Source: Thioalkalivibrio sp. (GTDB lineage: Bacteria; Pseudomonadota; Gammaproteobacteria; Ectothiorhodospirales; Ectothiorhodospiraceae). From it: 34,889 bases of DNA. The stretch is from assembly GCA_007116035.1 (NCBI GenBank), contig SKJG01000098.1, positions 1 through 34,889 on the forward strand. Reading direction: 5' to 3'. The translations under genes were made by a program, and so were the position numbers. Below are positions 25,849-34,623 of the stretch, one piece after another (position 1 is the stretch's first letter; the number at the start of each line of letters is the position of its first letter). The notes beneath the pieces were generated by a model. The model did not search any database and had not been told where the DNA came from. It was given only the letters and a program-made list of their open reading frames with translations.

Positions 25849-27816
25849 ATGTCGCACTCCCCCTCATTCTCCGAGCTCGGCTTGTCCGAGCCGTTGGCGC
25901 TGACCGCAGAGCGCCTTGGTTTCACCCAGCCGACCCCGGTTCAGGCGGCCTGCATCCCTGCGCTCCTCGGCGGCCGTGACGTGCTCGGCGAGGCCCAGAC
26001 CGGCACCGGCAAGACCGGCGCCTTCGGCCTGCCGCTGCTCGATCGCATCGACGCCGGAAACCGCGCGGTGCAGGCGCTGGTCCTGGCGCCGACGCGCGAA
26101 CTCGCGAACCAGGTGGCCGCAGCGCTCGCCAGCTTTGCCGAGGCGATGCGCGGCATCGACATCCTGCCCGTCTACGGCGGCCAGCCCATGGGCGTGCAGC
26201 TGCGCCGGCTGCACGCCGGCCCGCAGATCGTGGTCGGCACACCGGGCCGGATCGTCGATCACATGAAGCGCGGCACGCTGAAGCTCGACGCATTGCGGCT
26301 CGTGGTCCTGGACGAGGCCGACGAGATGCTGCGCATGGGCTTCATCGACGACATCGAGTGGATCCTGGAGCAGACCCCGAAGGAGCGGCAGACCGCGCTG
26401 TTCTCGGCCACCATGCCGGCGCCGATCCGGCGCATCGCGCACCGCCACCTCCGCGATCCCGAAGAAATCCGCATCGGTGCCGGCAACGAGGCCGGAACCG
26501 ACATCGACCAGGTCTACTGCCTGGTCGATCAGCGCCACAAGCTGGAGGCGCTCGGCCGGATGCTGGAGGTCGAGACCGACCGCGACGCGGCGCTGGTGTT
26601 CGCGCGTACCAAAGCCGCGACCCTGGAGATCGCCGATGCGCTGGCCTCGATGGGCCACGCGGTTTCGGCCCTGAACGGCGACATGGAACAGAAGGAGCGG
26701 GAACGCGTGGTCGCGGAACTGCGCAACGGCCGGCTCGACGTGATCGTCGCCACCGACGTGGCCGCCCGCGGCATCGACGTGCCGCGCATCAGCCATGTCT
26801 TCAACTTCGACGCCCCGGGTGACGCGGAGGCCTACGTGCACCGCATCGGCCGTACCGGCCGCGCCGGACGCAAGGGCCGCGCGATCCTGTTCCTGGAGCC
26901 GCGCAAGCGCCGCATCCTGCACGAAATCGAGCGCCTGACGCGCAAGCCGGTGCGTGCGCTGCCCGTGCCCGACCTGAAGGCCGTCACCGCCAGCCGCGAA
27001 GCACGCTTCGCGGGCAAGGTCGAGGCGATGCTGGCGTCCGGGCACTCCGGGCAGCACAACGAGCTGGTCGACGCACTGCTCGCGCGCTGCAACGCCTCGG
27101 AACGCGACCTGGCGAGCGCCCTGGTGGCACTGGCCACCGAGATGACGCCGCTGCTGGCGCCGGGGAACGCGGCCGCGGACCCCCTCACGCACACCAGCCA
27201 CGCGCGCGATACGACCCGCAAGCCGCCCCGGACTACCGAGGGCAGGGAACGCGGCGGCCGCGAGGACACCCGTCCTGCCGCCGCGCGCGTCCCGCGCGCG
27301 CCACGCGGCCCCGACGGCGAAATGGTGCGCTACTACATGCCGGTCGGCCGGCAGGACGGCATCGGCGCTCGCGAGATCGTCGGGGCACTGACGCACGAGG
27401 GCGGATTGTCAGGGGGTGACATCGGCCGGATCGGGCTGATGGATCACCACAGCCACGTGGATCTCCCGGCAGCGCTGAACGAGGCCGCGATCCGACGCCT
27501 GGCCCGCATCCACGTCGCCCAGCGCAAGCTGGAACTGACGCTGGAAACCCCGGAGATCGCGGACAGGCGTCCGGAGACCGAGAAGACCGTGCCACGCGTG
27601 CGGATGGCGCCGACGCAGGACGACAGGCCTGCGCGCCCGGGCAAACCCGCCCGCTTCGGCAAGCCGGCGCACGCCAAGGGCGGCAAGGCTCCGCAGGATC
27701 GAAAGCGGCACGGCTTCGGCGGCCCAACCGCCAGCCGCGGGCGCGGCCCCGGACCGGGCAAGCCCTTCTCGGCGCGCGACGCCGGCACCCTCGCCATCCG
27801 CCGCAAGCCGGTCTGA
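25849..27816 (+). CDS. deaD: DEAD-box RNA helicase, DeaD/CsdA type
   Basis: This ATP-dependent RNA helicase is for ribosome assembly and mRNA turnover at low temperature. The 655 residues contain the Q motif (FTQPTPVQ), motif I AQTGTGKT (49-56), PTREL (81-85), TPGR, DEAD (155-158), SAT (186-188), ATDVAARGID and HRIGRTGR (331-338). A dimerisation-like segment (about 380-435) follows. The DbpA/DeaD RNA-recognition fold is at about 492-565 (MVRYYMPVGRQDGIG...VHVAQRK-like). A basic, disordered Arg/Lys/Gly/Pro tail ends the protein. The linker at 440-490 is also Arg-rich. It stands alone, divergent from the HDOD gene. Confidence 0.95.
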   Translation: MSHSPSFSELGLSEPLALTAERLGFTQPTPVQAACIPALLGGRDVLGEAQTGTGKTGAFGLPLLDRIDAGNRAVQALVLAPTRELANQVAAALASFAEAMRGIDILPVYGGQPMGVQLRRLHAGPQIVVGTPGRIVDHMKRGTLKLDALRLVVLDEADEMLRMGFIDDIEWILEQTPKERQTALFSATMPAPIRRIAHRHLRDPEEIRIGAGNEAGTDIDQVYCLVDQRHKLEALGRMLEVETDRDAALVFARTKAATLEIADALASMGHAVSALNGDMEQKERERVVAELRNGRLDVIVATDVAARGIDVPRISHVFNFDAPGDAEAYVHRIGRTGRAGRKGRAILFLEPRKRRILHEIERLTRKPVRALPVPDLKAVTASREARFAGKVEAMLASGHSGQHNELVDALLARCNASERDLASALVALATEMTPLLAPGNAAADPLTHTSHARDTTRKPPRTTEGRERGGREDTRPAAARVPRAPRGPDGEMVRYYMPVGRQDGIGAREIVGALTHEGGLSGGDIGRIGLMDHHSHVDLPAALNEAAIRRLARIHVAQRKLELTLETPEIADRRPETEKTVPRVRMAPTQDDRPARPGKPARFGKPAHAKGGKAPQDRKRHGFGGPTASRGRGPGPGKPFSARDAGTLAIRRKPV

Positions 27817-27854
27817 GCCTGGTGGTCCGTGGGCACCATGCCCCGGGGCCGGGT

Positions 27855-27956
27855 GGCCACGGGGCTGTCCGCCAGCGGGACGCCGTGAATACATCCCTGT
27901 AGGCTTGACGGCCGCATCCCTGCGGCCGACACCCGCCGGCGGACAGCCCCGTCGCC
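27855..27956. repeat. Inverted repeat enclosing a perfect hairpin
   Basis: The arms 27855-27880 and 27931-27956 match at 23 of 26 positions and contain ACGGGGCTGTCCGCC. At the centre GGCCGCA (27910-27916) pairs with TGCGGCC (27921-27927) around TCCC. The central part, GTAGGCTTGACGGC followed by CATCC and a GCC-rich return, resembles a widespread proteobacterial intergenic repeat. It follows deaD by about 40 bases. Confidence 0.65.
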
Positions 27957-27987
27957 CCCTCCCAAGTTCTATAGGTCGGGTGAGCTT

Positions 27988-28095
27988 GAAAATACGGCCA
28001 CGGAAGGACACGGACGCCACGGAAAGCAAAGGGCATTCAAACCCTCTTCCGTGTGTTTCCGTGTTTTTCGTGGCGCACCTGTTCATCGTCAGGGA
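27988..28095. repeat. CACGGA-box long inverted repeat, copy 2
   Basis: CACGGA boxes occur at 27999, 28009 and 28018. Their complements occur at 28048 (TCCGTG), 28058 (TCCGTG) and 28067 (TTCGTG). The spacing is nine or ten bases and the centre is only about 22 bases, against 197 in copy 1. Both copies begin with TGAAAATAC before the first box and end with the complement of CCCTGACGATGAA, so they are the same element with different interiors. Confidence 0.7.
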
Positions 28096-28143
28096 TGGCG
28101 CTGGGCCATGACAGTTGATGTGAAACTCACGGCCATACCAACC

Positions 28144-28247
28144 CCTACGCCCCCGCTCATGGAATGCGGGAGCTTGCTCCCGCTATTCGGCACCGGGGTC
28201 AACCCAGCTGCCCAGAGCGGCGGCAAGCCGCCGGACGCTATGCGCGC
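28144..28247. repeat. Double-hairpin intergenic repeat, copy C
   Basis: This is the cleanest copy. Hairpin one is GCGGGAGC (28167-28174) with GCTCCCGC (28177-28184). Hairpin two is GGCGGC (28220-28225) with GCCGCC (28228-28233). The left flank CCCCTACGC...GCTCATGGAATGCGGGAG matches the left flank of the copy at 33-62. It serves as the reference for the uninterrupted form of that copy. Confidence 0.75.
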
Positions 28248-28450
28248 ATCCAAGAGGGGGTTAAACATTCCAAGCCGGAACAACCAAGACACTGAAGGCC
28301 GATGCGGGGGTGCCGTGGCCGGACCGTTGGCGACCATGGATGGCCGCCATCGAGCGCCCAGGGACGGCTTGAGCGTGTCCGGCCACGGCGCACCCGTGTC
28401 GGCCACGGGCACGACCATGGACATGGCACGGTGCGTAGCGACGGACGAGC

Positions 28451-29458
28451 CTACACCAATCGGTTCAGGCAGGGCTCGTCGTTGCTCAGGCAGCGCAGGT
28501 TGTCGACGGTAGTGCGGGCGATCTCTTCCATCGCCTGCCGGGTCAGGAAGCCCTGATGTCCGGTGACCAGCACGTTGGGGAAGGTCAGCAGCCGCTGGAA
28601 CAGGTCGTCCTGGATGACTTCTTCGGAGAGATCCTTGAAGAACAGGTTCTCTTCCTGCTCGTAGACATCCAGGCCCAGGCTGCTGATGCGCCCGCTCTTC
28701 AGGCCCGCGATGACCGCATGGGTGTCGATGATCGCGCCGCGACTGGTGTTGATCAGCATCACGCCGGGCTTCATCAGTGCGATCGCGTCGGCGTCGATCA
28801 TGGCGTGGGTCTCCGGCGTCAGCGGGCAGTGCAGACTGATGATGTCGCAGCGGCTGAGGAAGGCATCCCAGGGCAGGTATTCGATGCCCATCTCCTCGAC
28901 CTCCGGGTCGGGATAGGGGTCGAAGCCCACCACCTCGCAGCCGAAGCCCTGCATGATGCGCCCGAAGGTCCGGCCGATCCTGCCGGTACCGACGATCCCG
29001 ACCGTGCCGCCGTTGAGGTCGAAGCCGATCAGCCCGTCGAGCAGGAAGTTCCCCTCGCGGACCCGGTTGAAGGCGCGGTGGGTCTTGCGGTTCAGGGTCA
29101 TGATCAGCGCCACGGCATGCTCGGCCACGGCGCTGGGCGAATAGGCGGGCACACGCGCGACGCGCACACCGAGATCCTCCGCCGCCTGCAGGTCGACGTT
29201 GTTGAAGCCCGCGCAGCGCAGCGCGACCAGATCGATTCCGGACTCCTTCAGGGCCTTGAGTACCTCGGCGTCGAGACGGTCGTTCACGAAGGCGCAGACG
29301 GCTGTCGCGTCCTGCGCCAGGATCACGGTATCCGGCTCCAGCCGAGGCTCGAGAAAGTGGAACTGAACGTTGCTGTCGGTCGCGGCCTGGGTCAGGAACA
29401 GGCGGTCGTACTTCTGTGCGCTGAAGACCGCGACACGGCATTCGCGGGAATCGCTCAT
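28451..29458 (-). CDS. ldhA: D-lactate dehydrogenase (D-2-hydroxyacid dehydrogenase family)
   Basis: This NAD-dependent enzyme reduces pyruvate to D-lactate. Its 335 residues contain the Rossmann motif GIVGTGRIGRTFGR (Gly157-Gly162), NTSRG with the substrate-binding Arg240, the Glu in LDVYEQEE and the catalytic His301 in VTGHQGFLT. The first 20 residues (RVAVFSAQKYDRLFL) and the VALRCAGFNNVDL block are typical of fermentative LdhA rather than of glycerate or formate dehydrogenases. The ATG at 29458 has GAGAGG about ten bases upstream; an earlier TTG at 29473 falls in that site. A role in dark fermentation or anaerobic redox balance is plausible. Confidence 0.9.
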   Translation of the reverse strand: MSDSRECRVAVFSAQKYDRLFLTQAATDSNVQFHFLEPRLEPDTVILAQDATAVCAFVNDRLDAEVLKALKESGIDLVALRCAGFNNVDLQAAEDLGVRVARVPAYSPSAVAEHAVALIMTLNRKTHRAFNRVREGNFLLDGLIGFDLNGGTVGIVGTGRIGRTFGRIMQGFGCEVVGFDPYPDPEVEEMGIEYLPWDAFLSRCDIISLHCPLTPETHAMIDADAIALMKPGVMLINTSRGAIIDTHAVIAGLKSGRISSLGLDVYEQEENLFFKDLSEEVIQDDLFQRLLTFPNVLVTGHQGFLTRQAMEEIARTTVDNLRCLSNDEPCLNRLV

Positions 29459-29510
29459 CGAGATGCCTCTCAAGGATTGGAGAGCCCTCTAGGTTACCAG
29501 ACCAGGCGCC

Positions 29511-29990
29511 TCATGAGAGCGGCAGCCACAGCCTTGCCGCATAGTCCCGCGCCGCGTCCCTGACCGGCAGGCGCGTGAATCCGCGGCGGGCGAAGAAGCC
29601 CTCGGCATCGGCCTGGGCCCGGACCAGGATGCCCTCATGGCCGCACGACCGCGCGGCGCCGGACGCGTCGTCCAGCAAACGTGCGCCCAAGCCCTCTCCG
29701 TGCCGTGCGGGGTCCACATACAGGCCATGCAGCAGCATCCCCGACCCCGTTCCCGGCAGGTCGCGCCGGTCGGCCAGCTCCCAGGCGGCGACAGCGACGA
29801 TACCGGAGGACTGCTCCAGCACCCGCAGATGCAGGTGTCCAAGATCCTCCGGAGTGTAGCGGTAGACCGGCAGGGCCAGGCGCTTGACCCGGTCGGGCAG
29901 TTTCCAGGTGTGGATCGCCGCCTCGACCACGGTGTTCACCGCGTCGAGATCGACCCTGGTCGCATCGCGGATCCGGCTTTGCTCGGTCAT
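29511..29990 (-). CDS. GNAT-family N-acetyltransferase
   Basis: The 159-residue single-domain protein has the acetyl-CoA-binding region LHGLYVDPARHGEGLGARLLDDA, with the R/Q-x-x-G-x-G/A loop as RHGEGLG (about residues 96-102), and the GFFARRGFTRL motif B. The N-terminus IRDATRVDLDAVNTVV is typical of the family. Substrate is unknown. It starts four bases downstream of the DUF2061 stop, so the two form an operon. The combination gives no obvious shared function. Confidence 0.85.
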   Translation of the reverse strand: MTEQSRIRDATRVDLDAVNTVVEAAIHTWKLPDRVKRLALPVYRYTPEDLGHLHLRVLEQSSGIVAVAAWELADRRDLPGTGSGMLLHGLYVDPARHGEGLGARLLDDASGAARSCGHEGILVRAQADAEGFFARRGFTRLPVRDAARDYAARLWLPLS

Positions 29991-29994
29991 GGCA

Positions 29995-30198
29995 TCAACC
30001 CCGCAGCACGGCGGCGGGCCGCGCCGGGGTACGGGCTCGGATCCGGTCCCAGACCTTTTCGTGATAGTGATAGGCCAGGGTGTTGACCAATGGCTCGATC
30101 ACGGCCACCAGACCGCCGATGACCAGGCTGCCGGTCAGTGCGAACACCACGGCGAATGCCACGGTAAAATGGACGATGCCGAACGAGATGGTCTTCAT
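29995..30198 (-). CDS. DUF2061 small membrane protein
   Basis: The 67-residue protein has two hydrophobic segments (about 4-24 and 27-45) separated by GSLVIGG and followed by EPLVNTLAYHYHEKVWDRIR, the core signature of DUF2061. It is predicted to lie in the inner membrane; no activity is established for the family. The ATG at 30198 is supported by AGGAGG ten bases before. The frame extends nine codons further upstream without a ribosome site. It is the first gene of a pair with the GNAT protein and divergent from the PDC-sensor gene. Confidence 0.85.
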   Translation of the reverse strand: MKTISFGIVHFTVAFAVVFALTGSLVIGGLVAVIEPLVNTLAYHYHEKVWDRIRARTPARPAAVLRG

Positions 30199-30239
30199 TA
30201 TGACGCTGCCTCCTGTTCCAACCAATCCACCTTCCCGAT

Positions 30240-30362
30240 ACTTGTACCCTGATCAGCGCAGTAGTGAAAGATAATCGCAACTAATTTTATGATAGATTCG
30301 GACAATCGCACAAACGGCCGGCCACGGTTCGAATCCGGCGCCGCGTCAGGACACCAAGCTGA
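30240..30362. promoter_or_regulatory. AT-rich divergent promoter region
   Basis: In this very GC-rich window 30262-30300 is unusually AT-rich (AATTTTATGATAGATT). TATGAT at 30288-30293 is a -10 candidate for the PDC-sensor gene. TATCTT on the opposite strand near 30269-30274 could serve the DUF2061 gene. No strong -35 boxes are visible. Confidence 0.35.
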
Positions 30363-31310
30363 ATGGACATACTCCAGAACACCATAGATGAAGCGCGGCG
30401 AAGGCTGCAGAGAGAGCTCCAGGACCCTCTCGATGGCATTGCCCAGCGGCTGCCGGAGGTGTGGTTCAGCCGCGAGGCACTCTCGAGGGTCCTCCAGGAA
30501 TCAATTCGCGAGCTACCGCAGTGCACCTTCGTGTACGCCCTGAACACCGGCGGCATCCAGATTAGCGACAATGTCTCCCATGCGGGCCTGCTGCCGGAGC
30601 ACTTCGGGCGCGACCGCTCACAGCGCCCGTATCTGAAGCAGGTCGTGCCGGCCGATGGGTTCCTGCTTTCCGAGGCCTATATCAGCCTGCTGGGCCGGCG
30701 GCCGTCGCTCACGGCCCTGCAGTTGATCCGCGACGCCGACGGTACGGTCCTGGGTTTCCTGGGAGCGGATTTCGACCTGCGCAACCTGCCGACCACCGGG
30801 AGCCTGTACGAAGAGTCCACGGAATGGCGCCAGATCAAGGGGGACCCGTCGATTCGCGGCACCGTCTTCCTGCAGACGCGCACGGAGAGCCTGATGGACC
30901 GCGACATGGACAGCGTCCTGTCGGTCCTCGAGGAGCTCTTCACCGAGCGCGGGGTGTTCCAGTGCGTGCTGCATTTCTCGAGCAGCCGGGCCACGGTCTG
31001 GACGCTGGAAGATCCCTACCGTTATCGCATCCTGACCCACGAGGCACTCAGCGATCCGGACACCTGCCTCGCTTTCCCCAGCATGCCTTATCCGGCGAAC
31101 GCATTGATGCCCGCCGAGGCAATCCCCCGAATCCTCGAGAACCTGAAGCACCTGCGCTTCGCCGACGAAACGGTCTACCTTCGCTCGTCGTCGCTCAACA
31201 TCTTCAACGGCATGATCAGCCTGACCTTCTCCTGCGACGGCTCGCACTACATGACCTGGAAAGACTTCCTGGACCGTTCCGTGGGCTTCTGGCTGGGCAG
31301 CGACGGCTGA
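30363..31310 (+). CDS. Soluble PDC/Cache-type sensor protein without output domain
   Basis: The 315-residue protein begins with a helix (MDILQNTIDEARRRLQREL) like the stalk before Cache domains. A PDC/Cache-like fold follows: CTFVYALNTGGIQISDNV, the GRDRSQRPYLKQV block with its Arg and Tyr, FLLSEAYISLLGRRPSLTALQLI, and VLGFLGADFDLRNLP (about residues 50-145). The remainder (about 150-315) is acidic and aromatic and unlike any output domain I know. There is no signal peptide, membrane segment, HAMP, kinase, GGDEF or methyl-accepting region, so sensing would be cytosolic and passed on through partners. The ribosome site is weak. The gene converges with thiC. Confidence 0.65.
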   Translation: MDILQNTIDEARRRLQRELQDPLDGIAQRLPEVWFSREALSRVLQESIRELPQCTFVYALNTGGIQISDNVSHAGLLPEHFGRDRSQRPYLKQVVPADGFLLSEAYISLLGRRPSLTALQLIRDADGTVLGFLGADFDLRNLPTTGSLYEESTEWRQIKGDPSIRGTVFLQTRTESLMDRDMDSVLSVLEELFTERGVFQCVLHFSSSRATVWTLEDPYRYRILTHEALSDPDTCLAFPSMPYPANALMPAEAIPRILENLKHLRFADETVYLRSSSLNIFNGMISLTFSCDGSHYMTWKDFLDRSVGFWLGSDG

Positions 31311-31313
31311 CGC

Positions 31314-31412
31314 GGAGCGCGGGAGCTCGGTCCCGTTTTTTGGCGCCGGAACCGCCACGGATTCCCCATAGCGGCGGCAAGCCGCCGCACTCCAAAGGCG
31401 CTGCGCGCCGGG
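31314..31412. repeat. Double-hairpin intergenic repeat, copy D
   Basis: Hairpin one is CGGGA (31320-31324) with TCCCG (31331-31335), followed by a run of six T (31335-31341 region). Hairpin two is a perfect 8-bp stem, GCGGCGGC (31371-31378) with GCCGCCGC (31381-31388). It fills the whole gap between the convergent PDC-sensor and thiC genes. With the T-run it could terminate the plus-strand transcript. Confidence 0.78.
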
Positions 31413-31413
31413 G

Positions 31414-33441
<2,028 letters not shown>

Positions 33442-33460
33442 CGTAATGCCTTCGCCAGAC

Positions 33461-33542
33461 GCTATAGGACCCGTGCGCGCTTTGCAAGAAGTCGCGCCAC
33501 GGCAACGCGCCGTAGGAGGCCGGGACTGCGTGCAAAGCGCGC
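33461..33542 (-). promoter_or_regulatory. thiC promoter overlapping a 12-bp inverted repeat
   Basis: On the minus strand TATAGC (33461-33466) and TTGCAA (33482-33487), 15 bases apart, form a plausible sigma-70 promoter that would start transcription about ten bases before the riboswitch. The -35 lies in one arm of a perfect 12-bp inverted repeat, GCGCGCTTTGCA (33475-33486) with TGCAAAGCGCGC (33531-33542), 44 bases apart. A factor bound to both arms would cover the -35 and the start of the neighbouring DUF305 gene. Confidence 0.5.
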
Positions 33543-33580
33543 AAAAGCGAACACCATGCGTTTCTTGAAGTGACCGACGC

Positions 33581-33802
33581 ATGCACGCGGAGATGAACAT
33601 CGCCTTCACCGGGGACGCCGACGTCGACTTCGTGAAAGGCATGATCCCGCACCACGTCGGTGCGATCGAGATGGCGCGCGTGGTCCTGGAATACGGCGAG
33701 GACCCGGAAATCCGCGCGCTGGCTGAAGAGGTCATCGCGGCCCAGGAAGAGGAGATCGAGCAGATGCGCGCCTGGCGGGCCGAACGCGGCCACGGGGAGT
33801 AG
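33581..33802 (+). CDS. Minimal DUF305 protein
   Basis: The 73-residue protein is the core of a DUF305 domain: [42 protein letters not shown], with His24, His25, Met21 and Met31, residues proposed to bind metal in CopM-like copper proteins. DUF305 proteins are usually about 120-200 residues with a signal peptide and a second, N-terminal half, all absent here. It could be a true minimal form or an N-terminally truncated remnant. No good ribosome site precedes 33581 or the second ATG at 33593, which favours caution. It converges with pyrE. Confidence 0.6.
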   Translation: MHAEMNIAFTGDADVDFVKGMIPHHVGAIEMARVVLEYGEDPEIRALAEEVIAAQEEEIEQMRAWRAERGHGE

Positions 33803-33814
33803 ACGTTTTCGGGA

Positions 33815-33842
33815 CGGGGACAGATTTATAAATCTGTCCCCG
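33815..33842. repeat. Perfect 28-bp palindrome (CGGGGACAGATTTA half-site)
   Basis: The half CGGGGACAGATTTA (33815-33828) is followed without a loop by its exact complement (33829-33842). The motif GGGGACAGATTTATAAATC is one I recall as widespread in proteobacterial intergenic DNA, often near REP-associated transposases; none is present here. It sits between the convergent DUF305 and pyrE genes. Confidence 0.8.
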
Positions 33843-33874
33843 GGCATTCCCGGGGCACCGGGGCGCTGTGCCGC

Positions 33875-34510
33875 TCAGACGCCGTACTCGTCCCGGTAGG
33901 CCCTTAGCGCCGCAAGGTGCGCCGGGTCCCGCCCTTCCGCCTCGAGCATCGCGATCAGGTCGGTCAGGCGTGCGACGCGGATAACTTCCAGGCCGAAATC
34001 GCTCTCGACCTCCTGGATGGCCGAGCGATCGCCGCGGCCGCGTTCCTCGCGATCCAGGGCGATCGCCACGGCCACCGGCTCGGCGCCGGCTGCACGGATG
34101 ATCTCGACCGACTCGCGGATGGCCGTGCCGGCGGTGATCACGTCGTCCACGATCAGCACCCGACCCTGCAGCGGCGCGCCGACGATGTTGCCGCCCTCAC
34201 CATGGTCCTTGGCCTCCTTGCGGTTGAACGCCCAGGGCAGATCGCGCCCGTGGTCCAGATGCAGCGCTATCGCCACCGCCGCCGCGAGCGGTATGCCCTT
34301 GTAGGCGGGACCGAAGATCAGGTCGAACTCCAATCCGCTGGCGACGACCGCCTCGGCGTAGTAGCGGCCCAGCCGCGAGAGATCCGAGCCGCGGCTGAAC
34401 AGCCCGGCGTTGAAGAAATACGGGCTCACACGGCCCGACTTCAGCGTGAGCTCCCCGAAGCGCAACACCTCGCGCTCGAGGCAGTAGGCAAGGAATTCCT
34501 TGGCGGACAT
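33875..34510 (-). CDS. pyrE: Orotate phosphoribosyltransferase
   Basis: PyrE joins orotate and PRPP to give OMP in pyrimidine synthesis. The 211 residues fit the family (213 in E. coli). It has [14 protein letters not shown] near residues 24-36, the catalytic flexible loop [12 protein letters not shown] (about 96-107) and the PRPP-binding loop [13 protein letters not shown] (118-130). The ATG at 34510 starts the typical [12 protein letters not shown]. The frame extends 16 codons upstream without support. It is divergent from the exonuclease III/Crc-type gene 113 bases away, a gene order also known from Pseudomonas (pyrE-crc). Confidence 0.96.
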   Translation of the reverse strand: MSAKEFLAYCLEREVLRFGELTLKSGRVSPYFFNAGLFSRGSDLSRLGRYYAEAVVASGLEFDLIFGPAYKGIPLAAAVAIALHLDHGRDLPWAFNRKEAKDHGEGGNIVGAPLQGRVLIVDDVITAGTAIRESVEIIRAAGAEPVAVAIALDREERGRGDRSAIQEVESDFGLEVIRVARLTDLIAMLEAEGRDPAHLAALRAYRDEYGV

Positions 34511-34623
34511 GCGAAACACCCCGAAAAACCGCCATTGTGGCACAGCGCATGCCGCCATGGGGTGCGGCCAGCCGCTGCGCCCGCTCTTCCCCAGGCGCGT
34601 CGGCAGGGGTATCGTTCGCGCCC

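Larger units (their letters stand above)
27817..28450. repeat. 634-bp gene-free, repeat-packed convergent gap
   Basis: Five kinds of repeat lie in tandem between deaD and the D-lactate dehydrogenase gene, and no gene is supportable. In order they are: an inverted repeat with a central hairpin (27855-27956), a left-end fragment of the GTAGGTCGGG palindrome (27966-27985), a CACGGA-box element (27988-28095), the shared module (28081-28111), a double-hairpin element (28144-28247), and an inverted repeat with a 2-base bulge (28309-28324 and 28377-28394). It looks like a preferred landing zone for small palindromic elements. Confidence 0.75.

Noticed and set aside
27817-28450. A CRISPR array
   Set aside because: Repeats here are different palindromes of unequal length and spacing. 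There is no run of identical direct repeats with unique spacers, and no cas genes.
28051-28512. A 153-codon open frame in the deaD-ldhA gap
   Set aside because: It crosses four repeat modules and runs into ldhA on the other strand; there is no coding character.
30326-30345. A tRNA 3' end or attachment-site remnant (GGTTCGAATCC before the PDC-sensor gene)
   Set aside because: The T-arm-like string is suggestive, but there is no anticodon or acceptor stem upstream, no integrase nearby and no matching repeat at a distance in this window.
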